Positions 10,201 through 18,795 of a DNA stretch of 64,000 bases are shown here, piece after piece. A program made the position numbers and the translations under genes. The stretch is from assembly GCF_028289625.1 (NCBI RefSeq), contig NZ_JANQOM010000028.1:23174-87173 (forward strand), in the 5' to 3' direction. How positions within the stretch are numbered: the first letter of the stretch is position 1; each line of letters starts with the position of its first letter. The stretch comes from Winogradskyella sp. (GTDB lineage Bacteria; Bacteroidota; Bacteroidia; Flavobacteriales; Flavobacteriaceae). The notes below the pieces were generated by a model. That model saw only the letters and a program-made list of their open reading frames with translations. It did no database searches and was not told the origin of the DNA.

Positions 10201-11438
10201 TGAAATAGGGGCGAGGACTTCGGAATTACTCTTCTTCCAACGATTCGCTTTTTTGTTTTACCAGTTTCTTTTTCAACATACTCTTGTTCCCAACTTTCAA
10301 ATTGGCAGAAGCTTATCAGGGACTTTTGGGATTTTAACTTGCGTTGGTAGAAAATTACAATATCACGGATGGTCTCCTTTAAATCTTCAGTAAGTTCTTG
10401 ATGAAACTTGGCTTGTGTGTCCCAAATGTGTTCAAATTCATCTAAATAATCCTGACGATAAAAAACTTGATTTTTAAGAGATGTGTGAGGGTTACGAAGC
10501 AGTTGTTTGTACAAGTATTGACCAACCGTTTCCTTATTAAGAAACAATTGTTTGCTCCGGTCTGAAATGGCTCCAAGATAACCACTAGATTTATTGATGT
10601 CATTATTTATTTCCTGAAGTACAATTGCCAAATGCTCCAATTCCAATTTTTCATTGAGTCCGTCAACACGCCATCTATAATTTTCCAATCGTTTATCCTT
10701 AGCATTTCCTGTTCTTTTGATACCAACGATTTCAAAAGGTTTTTGACAAATGGCCCAAGTTTGATTCTTGTTTTTACCTTGAAGAGCTATAAAAAGATTG
10801 TCCGTTAGGATTTCTGAATAAAAGTGCTTTTGAACCTTCCATATGTTTTTAAATTCTTCCTGTAAATCTGACCTATAAAAATCTGGAATGTATTTTCCAT
10901 CGTGCCTTAGAATCCTTAATGCATATTGCGCAGGTGTTAGGTTCTCTTCATATAATGCTTTGGCAACTGCCATTCCATCGATAGCCTGACCCTCTTCTTC
11001 ATTTTTAGCTTTTCGGCTACTTTTATAACCACGCTTTTTGTTGATGGCTAATAGGACTTTGGCAAAATCCTCAAGAGCTATCTTTTCAGTTGCGGCTTTA
11101 GCTCTAAGTGAAAGTGTTTGGTGTGTGGTGTTTTTACCAACTTCGGTTAATGGTGAGTTCCCCGATATGAAGTTATTGTCTTTTAAGATTTTTATGAGTT
11201 CTTTTCTTCTAAGTTTATAGCGTTGTAGGTTACGTCTCGCACCACGTTTTAAGGTTCGGTCTGCGTTTGTGGATAAAGGCCTACCTTTTTCAAAGTTGGT
11301 TTTCTCATCGACGCTTAGCGGATTTACCCGAACACCCAATTTAACTATTGAAGAGGTTTCATTATCGTTTTCTGCTTCTCCAACCAACGCCCACCCAATT
11401 GAGTTAGTGCCTAAATCCAGACCTAAAATTCGTTTCAT
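7239..11438 (-). CDS. cas9: CRISPR-associated endonuclease Cas9, type II-C
   Basis: A 1399-residue Cas9, at the long end for II-C and typical of Bacteroidota. RuvC-I is RILGLDLGTNSIGW with D8. The Arg-rich bridge helix is about residues 61-85 (RGARRNLQRYKLRRKEL). RuvC-II is VRIELAREL with E700. The HNH domain has D781, H784 (DIDIEHIIPK) and N807 (KKDNLKKAN). RuvC-III is RNDHRHHAMDAL with H954/H955 and D958. All catalytic residues are present, so a double-strand DNA nuclease is expected. The C-terminal 400 residues would hold the wedge and PAM-interacting domains. It heads the cas operon and faces the tracrRNA promoter across about 95 bp. Confidence 0.99.
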   Translation of the reverse strand: MKRILGLDLGTNSIGWALVGEAENDNETSSIVKLGVRVNPLSVDEKTNFEKGRPLSTNADRTLKRGARRNLQRYKLRRKELIKILKDNNFISGNSPLTEVGKNTTHQTLSLRAKAATEKIALEDFAKVLLAINKKRGYKSSRKAKNEEEGQAIDGMAVAKALYEENLTPAQYALRILRHDGKYIPDFYRSDLQEEFKNIWKVQKHFYSEILTDNLFIALQGKNKNQTWAICQKPFEIVGIKRTGNAKDKRLENYRWRVDGLNEKLELEHLAIVLQEINNDINKSSGYLGAISDRSKQLFLNKETVGQYLYKQLLRNPHTSLKNQVFYRQDYLDEFEHIWDTQAKFHQELTEDLKETIRDIVIFYQRKLKSQKSLISFCQFESWEQEYVEKETGKTKKRIVGRRVIPKSSPLFQEFKIWQNLNHLIFINAGAKTRIEVKELDAEIRQALFGELNLRGDLSPNDILKILSGYMDIGKKNQWKCNFEKVEGNRTNQALLGIYQTISEREGYGIDWKKLTAKAIKEELLKTFPEMGIDKRILEFDALADNFDKQLSYQLWHLLYATDDDDKISEEDRLIYGNSSVSLKKKLYKKFGFRPEYASMLANVTFSQGYGNLSAKAIRNILPYLEDGDLYSEACHRAGYNHSKSYDKNELANRELRPKLEILKKKSLRNPVVEKILNQMVNVVNQIIDTYGEIHEVRIELARELKKSATERAEMTKGIADATRRNDEIRKIISQKFGIPNPTRNDVIRYRLYQELESRGHKDLFTDTYIKPEILFSKDIDIEHIIPKALLFDDSFSNKTLAFKKDNLKKANRTAYDFISQDYNANLEAFVERVESMHKDGHINRAKRNKLLTPLSKIPDGFIERDLRNSQYIAKKAKEVLQELVKEPIVSTSGKITDKLRNDWDLINVMKELNLPKYRALGLTEFEERLNVSTGKLKKHEIIKEWTKRNDHRHHAMDALTVAFTTYNHIQYINNLSARKDTSRDNHPRIKNIEALITERNGKGKRVFKSPMPNFREQAKKQIESILVSFKNKNKVVTKNINKSKKEGGFNKKVQLTPRGQLHKETVYGKSKRQLAKPTKINKRFTLKEASLIVNFNERKAVLEHLAKYSNNHETAFDNKTLKKEPLLYGGEQLKEVLCFEEIYTIRKDINSENFKNVKHIDKILDEGVKEALKKRIVDYNNDYKKAFSDLDTNPIYLNDQKGITVKRVTITGVSNAEPLHTAKNHLGEVLTDEDGKEIPVDYVSTGNNHHVAIYQNEEGELDDEVVTFYDAVIRKSHDLPIVRTKNDKGWPLLFTLKQNEMFVFPSDNFEPSEIDLLDVKNQNLISPNLFRVQKFSKLQYGNSFVREYVFRHHLETELIDKKELKDVTYYNIKSLSYLKNLVKVRLNHLGHIVQLGEY

Positions 11439-11483
11439 ATGGTTAATTTTTATTCAATATCGTTCAATTATACATTTTTTGTT

Positions 11484-11497
11484 TACGGAAATCCGTA
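11484..11497. promoter_or_regulatory. palindrome between cas9 and the tracrRNA promoter
   Basis: TACGGAAATCCGTA has perfect 6-bp arms around AA. It lies 46 bp upstream of the cas9 ATG and just before the -33 box of the tracrRNA gene, so a protein bound here could act on both divergent promoters. No binding protein is identified. Confidence 0.4.
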
Positions 11498-11498
11498 T

Positions 11499-11528
11499 TT
11501 GTGATTCTCATTTCTTTAGCTATCTTTA
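11499..11528 (+). promoter_or_regulatory. promoter of the cognate tracrRNA
   Basis: TTG at 11499-11501 and TATCTTTA at 11521-11528 are 19 bp apart. The -7 box matches TAnnTTTG at 7 of 8 positions. The predicted start, about 5 bases downstream, falls at 11533, which is exactly the first base of the anti-repeat. Confidence 0.65.
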
Positions 11529-11532
11529 TAAT

Positions 11533-11608
11533 CTGAAAGCAATTCACAATAAGGATTATTCCGTTGTGAAAACATTTAAGGTGGTACTTCATGTATCGCC
11601 TTTTTTTT
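11533..11608 (+). ncRNA. tracrRNA (cognate to the array)
   Basis: The anti-repeat 11533-11549 (CTGAAAGCAATTCACAA) is the exact reverse complement of bases 2-18 of the CRISPR repeat. It is followed by the nexus AAGGATTATTCCGTTGTGAA, which has the same layout as the AAGGCTAGTCCGTT nexus of Streptococcus pyogenes tracrRNA. A terminator hairpin (GGTGGTAC/GTATCGCC, 8 bp with two G-U pairs) and eight T follow. Length is about 76 nt. TTCACAA of the anti-repeat can also pair with TTGTGAA downstream of the nexus, so an alternative fold exists before crRNA binding. It is divergent from cas9. Confidence 0.93.
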
Positions 11609-11721
11609 ATAATGTTTCAGTATTCCATTACAAAAAATCTAGAGCTAAAACATTGAAAATGATACTCCAATTTGATGTGTATCCTTTTTATTTGTCAAAT
11701 ATAAAAAATTTACATACATAA

Positions 11722-11753
11722 TTGTTTTTAAAACAGAATTTCAGTTATATTTG
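11722..11753 (+). promoter_or_regulatory. promoter of the second tracrRNA-like RNA
   Basis: TTG at 11722-11724 and a perfect TATATTTG at 11746-11753 are 21 bp apart, a full Bacteroidota promoter. The predicted start is about 11758, where the first stem of the RNA begins. Confidence 0.65.
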
Positions 11754-11757
11754 TCAA

Positions 11758-11957
11758 AAGCAAGAAAAGAATAATACGTGTGTTATTTTAGAATTGGCCT
11801 CCAAAACCAATTCTTGGTTTTCAAACTTACTTGCTTATTTATTTTTTTACAACTATGTATGTATTAGGAATTGTTAGACAACAACTCCTAACAAGGATTA
11901 TTCCGTTGTGCAAACATTTAAAGTGGCATTAGTTAATTCTAGTGTCGCTTTCTTTTT
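11758..11957 (+). ncRNA. second tracrRNA-like RNA with a self-pairing upper stem
   Basis: Bases 11893-11927 match the tracrRNA nexus region (11551-11585) at 32 of 35 positions. The terminator stem AAAGTGGCATTAG/CTAGTGTCGCTTT (13 bp, three G-U) and a T-run end near 11957. In place of an anti-repeat there is an intramolecular hairpin: TTGTTAG (11871-11877), a 10-base loop, and CTAACAA (11888-11894). Upstream is an unpaired A/T-rich linker of about 34 bases (11837-11870). Before it is a closed 5' domain: stem AAGCAAG/CTTGCTT (11758-11764 with 11830-11836) around two hairpins (11770-11787; AGAATTGG/CCAATTCT, 11790-11797 with 11807-11814). The hairpin does not match the array repeat. It may be a natural single-guide-like or regulatory Cas9 RNA, or a tracrRNA whose array is lost. 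Confidence 0.65.
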
Positions 11958-12312
11958 GCTTTAAATTCAACAAAACTATTGCGATAACCCATCGACTAAG
12001 ATCCATAAGTTAGAATTACCATTATTAAAAGGGTCTTATCAAAAACTTAAACTTGTAGATTGCGCTCATCGTTTAAGTTGCTATTAATCAGAAGGGTTAA
12101 TACGTTAAATGTAAGTATTTACCTTATAAAATCCAAGAGTTTTACATTTTTTAAAACGCCAAGATACTTCAGCTTCACTAAGTGCAACACTAAGGGGATA
12201 CGACTCATATACTATTCACAATATAGAAAGTGATTTCCTGCCGAAATAGACCCTTCGACGAGCTCAGGGTAAGCGACCTCTAAAACTTTTCTTCGAAAAG
12301 TTAAGAGTCTGC
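11958..12312. other. intergenic between tracr-like RNA and icmF
   Basis: No gene seen in 355 bp. Bases 12251-12270 hold a dispersed palindrome (CCCTTCGACGAGCTCAGGG) of a type common in flavobacterial genomes. Bases 12284-12302 form a hairpin AACTTTT/AAAAGTT just beyond the icmF stop codon, a plausible terminator on the minus strand. Confidence 0.6.
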
Positions 12313-15300
12313 TTACATATTCCTGCGATACTGACCTCCTACTTCAAATAGTGCAGATGTAATCTGGCCCAAAGAACAAACTTTACACACTTCCATCAGT
12401 GCCTCAAAAATGTTTTTGTTATTGATAGCTTTCATCTGTAGGTCTTTCAACAACTCAGAAGTGTCATGAGCATTATGCAAATTCTGAAGTGTCATAATTT
12501 GAAATTCCTTTTCGTCTTCGGTCGCTCTAATAACCTCCGCTGGTTGAACCGTAGGTGAACCTTTACTACTCAAAAACGTATTTACTCCAATAATCGGGAA
12601 TTCTCCATTATGCTTCAAGGTTTCATAATACAAACTTTCCTCTTGAATTTTCGAACGCTGATACATAGTTTCCATAGCGCCCAAAACTCCTCCGCGTTCT
12701 GTAATTCTATCAAATTCTGCTAACACCGCTTCTTCCACTAAATCAGTTAATTCTTCAATAATAAATGAGCCTTGAATTGGGTTTTCGTTCTTGGCTAATC
12801 CCAACTCTTTATTAATAATTAATTGAATCGCCATAGCACGACGCACCGATTCTTCTGTTGGAGTTGTGATGGCTTCATCGTATGCATTAGTGTGTAATGA
12901 ATTACAATTATCATAAATTGCATACAATGCTTGAAGCGTGGTTCTGATATCATTAAAATCGATTTCTTGGGCATGCAAACTACGACCAGAAGTTTGAATA
13001 TGGTACTTCAACATTTGTGCTCTTGGATTTGCTCCATACTTATGCTTTAAGGCTTTCGCCCAAATCTTACGTGCTACACGTCCAATAACAGCGTATTCTG
13101 GATCAATACCGTTTGAGAAGAAGAAAGATAAATTTGGACCAAACTTATTAATATCCATACCTCTGCTCAAGTAGTACTCTACATACGTAAATCCATTAGC
13201 CAATGTAAATGCTAATTGAGAAATTGGATTTGCACCAGCTTCGGCAATATGATACCCAGAAATGGATACCGAATAAAAATTGCGGACATTGTTATCAATA
13301 AAATAGTCTTGCACATCTCCCATTAAGCGCAGCGCAAACTCCGTTGAAAAAATACAAGTGTTTTGTGCTTGGTCTTCCTTTAAAATATCGGCTTGTACCG
13401 TTCCCCTTACCTGAGCAATCGTTTTTCCTTTTATGTCTTCATATATATCCTTAGGCAACACTTGGTCACCTGTAACTCCTAAAAGCATTAAACCTAAACC
13501 GTCGTTACCTTCAGGAATGTCACCCTTATAAGTTGGTCGCTCCTTGCCTTTATAGATGGCCTTAATTTTTTGCTCTACCTCTTTTTCAAGCCCATTCTCC
13601 TTGATGTAAATTTCACATTGTTGGTCAATGGCAGCATTCATAAAAAAGCCTAATAACATTGGTGCAGGACCATTAATGGTCATACTTACCGATGTCATTG
13701 GATCTGCTAAATTAAAACCAGAGTATAACTTCTTAGCATCATCCAAACAGCAAATACTTACTCCAGCATTTCCTATTTTTCCATAGATATCTGGTCTGTA
13801 ATCTGGGTCATTTCCATAAAGTGTGACACTATCAAATGCTGTAGATAAACGTTTAGCTGGCATATCCAAACTCACATAATGAAAACGTCGATTGGTACGC
13901 TCTGGACCGCCTTCTCCTGCAAACATACGTGTCGGGTCCTCACCTGTTCTTTTAAAAGGATACAGGCCTGATGCATAAGGAAATTCACCAGGCACATTTT
14001 CTTGTAAGCACCATCTTAAAATATCTCCCCAAGCTTGATACTTTGGTAAAGCCACTTTTGGAATATCAGAGTGTGACAATGATTTTGTATGCGTTTCAAT
14101 CTTAATCTCTTTGTCTCTTACTTTAAACGAATAGATTGGTGCCTTGTAGCGATTCACTTTTTCGTCCCAACCTGTAATAATTTCCCAGTTATAGGGATCT
14201 AAGTTCAACTTGACACGGTCGAATTCATTGATAAGAAGCTCCAAAAAATCTTTATCATTTTCATTCTGTGCTTGTTGAAGAATCTCATCTTGATTTATTC
14301 CTTGTTTTCCTAAAAAAGACCTTTCGACTGCGCTCAAGGTGACATCTGCTACTGAACATATAGTTTTAAATATACCATATAGCTTTTGAGCAACCTCAAC
14401 TTGAGCATTGGCTGTTTTGTCATAAGCACGATTATTCTCGGCTATTTCGGATAAATAGCGCGTACGAGCTGGTGGAATGACAAAAATCTTCTCGCTCATT
14501 TCTTTAGATATTTCAAAAGTAGATTTCAAATCTGCTTCTGTTTTCTCCACAATTTTATCCATTATGGCTTTGTAGAGCGTATTCATTCCTGGATCGTTAA
14601 ATTGGGATGCGATAGTTCCAAAAACTGGCATTGTGTCTGGATCTGCATGCCATAAATTATGATTGCGCATGTACTGTTTCTTCACATCGCGTAAGGCATC
14701 TAAAGCACCACGTTTATCAAACTTGTTTATGGCCACCAAATCTGCAAAATCGAGCATATCAATTTTCTCTAGTTGCGTTGCTGCACCAAACTCAGGAGTC
14801 ATTACATATAATGACACATCACTGTGCTCTAAAATTTCAGTGTCAGATTGCCCAATTCCAGAGGTTTCCAGAATAATTAAATCATACTCAGCAGCTTTTA
14901 AAACCTCAATAGCTTCATTAACATATTTTGACAACGCCAAATTAGATTGTCGCGTGGCCAAACTTCGCATATACACTCTAGGAGAATTAATGGCGTTCAT
15001 ACGGATTCTATCACCTAATAATGCACCACCTGTTTTGCGTTTTGATGGATCTACGGAAATTAATCCAACGGTTTTTTCGGGAAAATCCATTAAGAATCGT
15101 CTCACTAATTCATCTACTAAAGACGACTTCCCTGAACCACCAGTGCCTGTTATTCCCAATACTGGAGTGGCTTCCTTTCCCGTTTTCTTTAAAGGTGAAA
15201 AACTTTCAGAGTTGGCTTCAACTAAAGTGTCGAACTTCTCCGGTTCATTTTCGGCTACTGTAATAAGTCTTGCAATAGTATTAACATCTTTCTTTTTTAG

Positions 15301-15780
15301 CTCGCCATTAATTCTCTTCCCTTCGGGAAGTGTTAGAGATGCGCTCGTATCAGATTTTTGTACCAAATCGTTTATCATACCTTGCAGTCCCATTTCTCTA
15401 CCATCATCTGGTGAATAAATTCTGGTAATGCCATAATCCATGAGAGTCTCAATTTCCTCAGGAAGAATGACACCTCCACCTCCACCAAAGATTTTTATAT
15501 GATCGGCACCCTTTTCTTTCAAGAGGTCGTACATGTACTTGAAGTACTCATTATGACCTCCTTGATATGATGTCATGGCTATGGCATTGGCATCTTCTTG
15601 AATAGCTGTATTTACAACTTCTTCAACACTTCTATCATGACCTAAATGAATAACCTCTACACCTGTAGCTTGAATTATTCTTCTCATAATATTAATGGCT
15701 GCATCATGACCATCAAATAAAGATGCTGCTGTTACAATTCTTACTTTATGTTTTGGCTTGTAAGGTGCGATTTGTTCCAT
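12313..15780 (-). CDS. icmF: fused isobutyryl-CoA mutase (B12 domain, G-protein chaperone, mutase)
   Basis: An 1155-residue fusion. Residues 11-145 are the cobalamin-binding domain with [10 protein letters not shown] (D23, H25 as B12 ligand region) and the GGGGGV loop near 99. Residues about 200-480 are the MeaB-type GTPase with P-loop [12 protein letters not shown] (209-220) and NKFD. Residues about 550-1155 are the acyl-CoA mutase barrel ([24 protein letters not shown]). The order B12-GTPase-mutase is that of IcmF, which converts isobutyryl-CoA and n-butyryl-CoA (some variants pivalyl- or isovaleryl-CoA). The linker at about 480-489 reads [10 protein letters not shown], which is the in-frame translation of a dispersed DNA repeat. 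The gene stands alone, divergent from purU. Confidence 0.95.
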   Translation of the reverse strand: MEQIAPYKPKHKVRIVTAASLFDGHDAAINIMRRIIQATGVEVIHLGHDRSVEEVVNTAIQEDANAIAMTSYQGGHNEYFKYMYDLLKEKGADHIKIFGGGGGVILPEEIETLMDYGITRIYSPDDGREMGLQGMINDLVQKSDTSASLTLPEGKRINGELKKKDVNTIARLITVAENEPEKFDTLVEANSESFSPLKKTGKEATPVLGITGTGGSGKSSLVDELVRRFLMDFPEKTVGLISVDPSKRKTGGALLGDRIRMNAINSPRVYMRSLATRQSNLALSKYVNEAIEVLKAAEYDLIILETSGIGQSDTEILEHSDVSLYVMTPEFGAATQLEKIDMLDFADLVAINKFDKRGALDALRDVKKQYMRNHNLWHADPDTMPVFGTIASQFNDPGMNTLYKAIMDKIVEKTEADLKSTFEISKEMSEKIFVIPPARTRYLSEIAENNRAYDKTANAQVEVAQKLYGIFKTICSVADVTLSAVERSFLGKQGINQDEILQQAQNENDKDFLELLINEFDRVKLNLDPYNWEIITGWDEKVNRYKAPIYSFKVRDKEIKIETHTKSLSHSDIPKVALPKYQAWGDILRWCLQENVPGEFPYASGLYPFKRTGEDPTRMFAGEGGPERTNRRFHYVSLDMPAKRLSTAFDSVTLYGNDPDYRPDIYGKIGNAGVSICCLDDAKKLYSGFNLADPMTSVSMTINGPAPMLLGFFMNAAIDQQCEIYIKENGLEKEVEQKIKAIYKGKERPTYKGDIPEGNDGLGLMLLGVTGDQVLPKDIYEDIKGKTIAQVRGTVQADILKEDQAQNTCIFSTEFALRLMGDVQDYFIDNNVRNFYSVSISGYHIAEAGANPISQLAFTLANGFTYVEYYLSRGMDINKFGPNLSFFFSNGIDPEYAVIGRVARKIWAKALKHKYGANPRAQMLKYHIQTSGRSLHAQEIDFNDIRTTLQALYAIYDNCNSLHTNAYDEAITTPTEESVRRAMAIQLIINKELGLAKNENPIQGSFIIEELTDLVEEAVLAEFDRITERGGVLGAMETMYQRSKIQEESLYYETLKHNGEFPIIGVNTFLSSKGSPTVQPAEVIRATEDEKEFQIMTLQNLHNAHDTSELLKDLQMKAINNKNIFEALMEVCKVCSLGQITSALFEVGGQYRRNM
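14318..14343. repeat. dispersed palindromic repeat inside icmF
   Basis: The bases GACCTTTCGACTGCGCTCAA followed by GGTGAC form the CTTCGACTGCGCTCAAG-type repeat that is usually intergenic in flavobacteria. Here it lies in frame in icmF and encodes [10 protein letters not shown] in the linker between the GTPase and mutase domains. Confidence 0.65.
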
Positions 15781-15925
15781 TCGTAAAAAAATGACTTAAT
15801 TTGATGGCAAATTTAAGGAATATTCAAAAAAGTATTACAATAATTAACAATTATCTAAAACTTTCACAAAGTCAACGTAGCTAGGTATTTTGATTAATTT
15901 TAACAGCTCATTTAAGTTACTTTTT

Positions 15926-16780
15926 ATGAATAAAATAACTTTATTAATCCATTGTAATGACCAGCCAAACATTATTGCTTCTGTTACTCATTTTATAGCG
16001 AATAATAGCGGTAATATTGTCTATATAGATCAACACGTTGATAGCGAGCAAAACATATTTTTTATGCGCTTGGAATGTGAGTTTGAATCCGATTCATTTT
16101 CGGTTGAAAATTTCAAGGAATCATTCAGCAACACATTGGTAGATAAATTCAACCTTGAATGGCGAATGTATGCTGCAGACAAAAAACCAAAAATGGCTCT
16201 GTTTGTCTCTAAATATGACCATTGTTTATATGATATCTTAGGGCGTTATAATTCAGGGGAGCTTTTTCTAGATATCCCTTTCATTTTAAGTAATCATAAT
16301 GACCTTAAATCCATAGCAGATAGTTTTAAAGTTCCTTTTCATCACATCCCAGTAACTAAAGACACTAAACACGAAGCCGAAAAAAAGCAATTAGAATTAT
16401 TAGATTCCCATAACATTGATTTTATTGTCTTGGCAAGATATATGCAAATCGTATCTAATCGTCTCATAGATAAATATCCTTATAAGATTATTAATATTCA
16501 CCATTCATTTTTACCTGCATTTATTGGCGCTAAACCTTATCATTCTGCTTATAAAAGAGGTGTGAAGATTATAGGTGCAACAAGTCATTACATTACCGAA
16601 GAACTAGATGCCGGCCCAATAATCGAACAAGACGTCACACGCGTTTCGCATGCACACTCTATCAAAGATCTTATTGCAAAAGGACGCGATTTAGAAAAGA
16701 TTGTGTTATCCAATGCTATTAAACTTCATGCTAACCGTAAAGTAATGGTCTATAACAATAAAACCGTTGTATTTTCTTAG
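15926..16780 (+). CDS. purU: formyltetrahydrofolate deformylase
   Basis: Hydrolyses 10-formyl-THF to formate and THF, balancing one-carbon pools and supplying formate for purine synthesis. An N-terminal ACT domain (ITLLIHCNDQPNIIASVTHF) precedes the formyltransferase-fold domain with ARYMQIVSNRLIDKYPYKII and then NIHHSFLPAFIGAKPYHSAY, holding the catalytic Asn-x-His and downstream Asp (ELDAGPIIEQDV). ATG at 15926 is chosen (284 residues, MNKITLLIH). An earlier in-frame start at 15890 adds 12 residues that families of this type lack. Confidence 0.95.
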   Translation: MNKITLLIHCNDQPNIIASVTHFIANNSGNIVYIDQHVDSEQNIFFMRLECEFESDSFSVENFKESFSNTLVDKFNLEWRMYAADKKPKMALFVSKYDHCLYDILGRYNSGELFLDIPFILSNHNDLKSIADSFKVPFHHIPVTKDTKHEAEKKQLELLDSHNIDFIVLARYMQIVSNRLIDKYPYKIINIHHSFLPAFIGAKPYHSAYKRGVKIIGATSHYITEELDAGPIIEQDVTRVSHAHSIKDLIAKGRDLEKIVLSNAIKLHANRKVMVYNNKTVVFS

Positions 16781-16782
16781 GC

Positions 16783-17748
16783 CTATAAGCCAAAATTATC
16801 TCCTTCTTTTGCGAACTTAAATCCAAGCTTTTGGAGACTGTCTTTTAGGTGATGATTTTCTTTTATGGCCGGGTTTGTATGATTAAAATGAATGAAATGA
16901 ATTTTATTCTTGGTCTCAAAGGTTTCATTCTCAAATAATGTTGTTGTTTCTGTAGTAAATGGATGTGGAATTTTGCTCATATCCCTTTCGAGCTCACCAT
17001 CCCTAAAGAAAGAAGCATCCAAAAATGCATAGTCTACCTTTTTTACTTCTTCAATAATATTTCTATCCCACCTTTCCCATTTATCAATATCTGGAATGAA
17101 TAATGCCGACTTTTGTTTTCCTTTAATTATATAACCTACAGTTTCGGAATACTCTTCGCGATGTGGAACTAAAATAGGTATAACTTTCAAACTATTATTC
17201 AAAGCTATTACAGAATCATTTTTTAGTGTTTTCAAATTAATATTATTTAGAGTTACCAATTGACTCCAAGGACCGTTAGACTCTAAAAAACTTCTCATAT
17301 TTGGCATAGCATAAATTGGTATGTCTTTAGAACCCAAAGCTTCTTTACCTAAATATATTAAACCTGTATAATGCCCAATATGTGCATGTGTTAAAAAAAT
17401 ACCATCTATAATCTTATCATTATCTATGTGCTCTTTTTTTAATATCTGAGTTTGCGCAATAATATCTGGAGTAGCATCAAATAGCCATTTTTGATTTGAA
17501 GCTTTATCAACTAAGCCTAAACATGAAACAAATTTTTTTGATTCTTCCCCCTTATAATAAGCATTACAACATTTCTTTTCACAATTAATTTGAGGGAATC
17601 CAGCATCTTGGGCAATACCTAAAACAGTAATATACTGTTCTGCTTTTACTTTTTCGGAATCATTTTTAGTAATATTCTCAGTTGGCTTTTGAGAACAACT
17701 AAAAACTGTGGTAATAAATATTAGACACAAGTATTGAAATCTTTTCAT
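16783..17748 (-). CDS. PqqB-like MBL-fold lipoprotein
   Basis: A 321-residue protein with a lipoprotein signal (MKRFQYLCLIFITTVFSCSQ, lipid cysteine in FSC). The mature part is a metallo-beta-lactamase-fold domain related to PqqB: VLGIAQDAGFPQINCEKKCC near the N terminus and the metal motif LTHAHIGHYTGL. A PqqB-like late His motif is at IHFIHFNHTNP. No pqq gene neighbours it, so a PQQ role is not implied; family members here are probably periplasmic or envelope hydrolases of unknown substrate. It is divergent from the DUF4197 gene. Confidence 0.85.
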   Translation of the reverse strand: MKRFQYLCLIFITTVFSCSQKPTENITKNDSEKVKAEQYITVLGIAQDAGFPQINCEKKCCNAYYKGEESKKFVSCLGLVDKASNQKWLFDATPDIIAQTQILKKEHIDNDKIIDGIFLTHAHIGHYTGLIYLGKEALGSKDIPIYAMPNMRSFLESNGPWSQLVTLNNINLKTLKNDSVIALNNSLKVIPILVPHREEYSETVGYIIKGKQKSALFIPDIDKWERWDRNIIEEVKKVDYAFLDASFFRDGELERDMSKIPHPFTTETTTLFENETFETKNKIHFIHFNHTNPAIKENHHLKDSLQKLGFKFAKEGDNFGL

Positions 17749-17789
17749 ATGTAAAATATATCTTTGTTAAAGATAAAAAACCTAAATCC

Positions 17790-18494
17790 ATGATCAAAAG
17801 AATTTTAGCCTTACTCATAGTATTTAACTTAAGTGCTTGTGCAGAATTGCAAAATGTTATTAACGAACTACCACAAGGAGGGGGACTTAGCAATGCGGAT
17901 ATGGCTGCCGGATTACGCCAAGCTCTCGATTTTGGCATCGAGAAACAAGTCACCAAACTCACCCAAGAAGACGGTTTTTACAAAAATGAATTGGTTAAGA
18001 TTCTACTACCTGATGAATTGCAAAAAGTCGATAATGCTTTGCGAAAAATCGGGTTAAGTAGTTTAGCTGACGAAGGTATAAAAGCATTAAATAGAGCTGC
18101 CGAAGATGCCGTTAAGGAAGCTACACCGATTTTTGTTAACGCTGTTAAGGACATTACATTTAACGATGCAAAGAACATTCTCCTTGGCGAAGATAATGCG
18201 GCTACAACTTATTTAACATCCAAAACCCAAACAGCGCTTTACAATAAGTTTAAGCCCGTAATTAGTAAGTCTTTTGGTAAAGTTGGTGCTGACCAAATTT
18301 GGACCAACCTTATAACTAAATACAATGACCTTCCGCTTACTAACGATGTCAACCCAGACTTAACGGATTACGTTACCTCTGAAGCTTTAGAAGGTGTTTA
18401 TACTATGATAGCCGTAGAGGAAAAAGAAATTAGAAATAAAGTATCCTCAAGGACGACTGACTTATTAAAAAAGGTATTTGCACTTCAAGACTAA
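17790..18494 (+). CDS. DUF4197 lipoprotein
   Basis: A 234-residue protein with a lipobox (IVFNLSAC) and an alpha-helical mature domain of the DUF4197 type (LSNADMAAGLRQALDFGIEK, then LPDELQKVDNALRKIGL and FAKKVGADQIW-like SFGKVGADQIWTNL). Function is unknown; these proteins are exported and widespread in Proteobacteria and Bacteroidota. The 41-bp gap to the divergent PqqB-like gene must hold both starts. Confidence 0.85.
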   Translation: MIKRILALLIVFNLSACAELQNVINELPQGGGLSNADMAAGLRQALDFGIEKQVTKLTQEDGFYKNELVKILLPDELQKVDNALRKIGLSSLADEGIKALNRAAEDAVKEATPIFVNAVKDITFNDAKNILLGEDNAATTYLTSKTQTALYNKFKPVISKSFGKVGADQIWTNLITKYNDLPLTNDVNPDLTDYVTSEALEGVYTMIAVEEKEIRNKVSSRTTDLLKKVFALQD

Positions 18495-18597
18495 TAATGA
18501 ATTCGTTGTTGATTTTTTTTAAAAATTTTATAAACAAATTAAGATATCGTAACTGATTATTTATTAATTTAACAACATATAATTAATAATCATCATT

Positions 18598-18795
18598 GTG
18601 TCAAACTCAAAGAAGTTGCTACAAAAGAAAACCAAGTTAAAGCAACAATACCTTCAACTTATTGAAGATGCGTATAATTTAAGACAGACGGATCACGCCC
18701 TTAGCGATATTTCTGAATATAGAGCCACTAAAGTTTTGTACGAAATAAACAAATTGAAATTCATCATTGGAGATTCGCAAATCCAAGCCAACTAA
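18598..18795 (+). CDS. small charged helical protein (Lacal_2735-like)
   Basis: A 65-residue protein with a GTG start (MSNSKKLLQKKTKLKQQYLQ), since no ATG is in frame. The pattern KLKQQYLQLIEDAYNLRQTD, then a SD-rich turn and a second helix ending in INKLKFI, resembles small flavobacterial Lacal_2735/DUF6435 proteins. It is predicted to be cytoplasmic and helical. Function unknown. It converges with the next gene, overlapping it by 4 bases. Confidence 0.65.
   Translation: MSNSKKLLQKKTKLKQQYLQLIEDAYNLRQTDHALSDISEYRATKVLYEINKLKFIIGDSQIQAN

Noticed and set aside
8274..11721. Several frames antisense to cas9, including 11269-11721
   Set aside because: They are shadows of cas9 with no start context or known motif. 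The last one also crosses the tracrRNA gene.
14631..15418. Long plus-strand frames opposite icmF
   Set aside because: These are antisense shadows of a strongly recognised gene.
16783..17748. PQQ biosynthesis role for the PqqB-like gene
   Set aside because: There is no pqqA, pqqC, pqqD or pqqE nearby and the protein is a lipoprotein, so the name would mislead.
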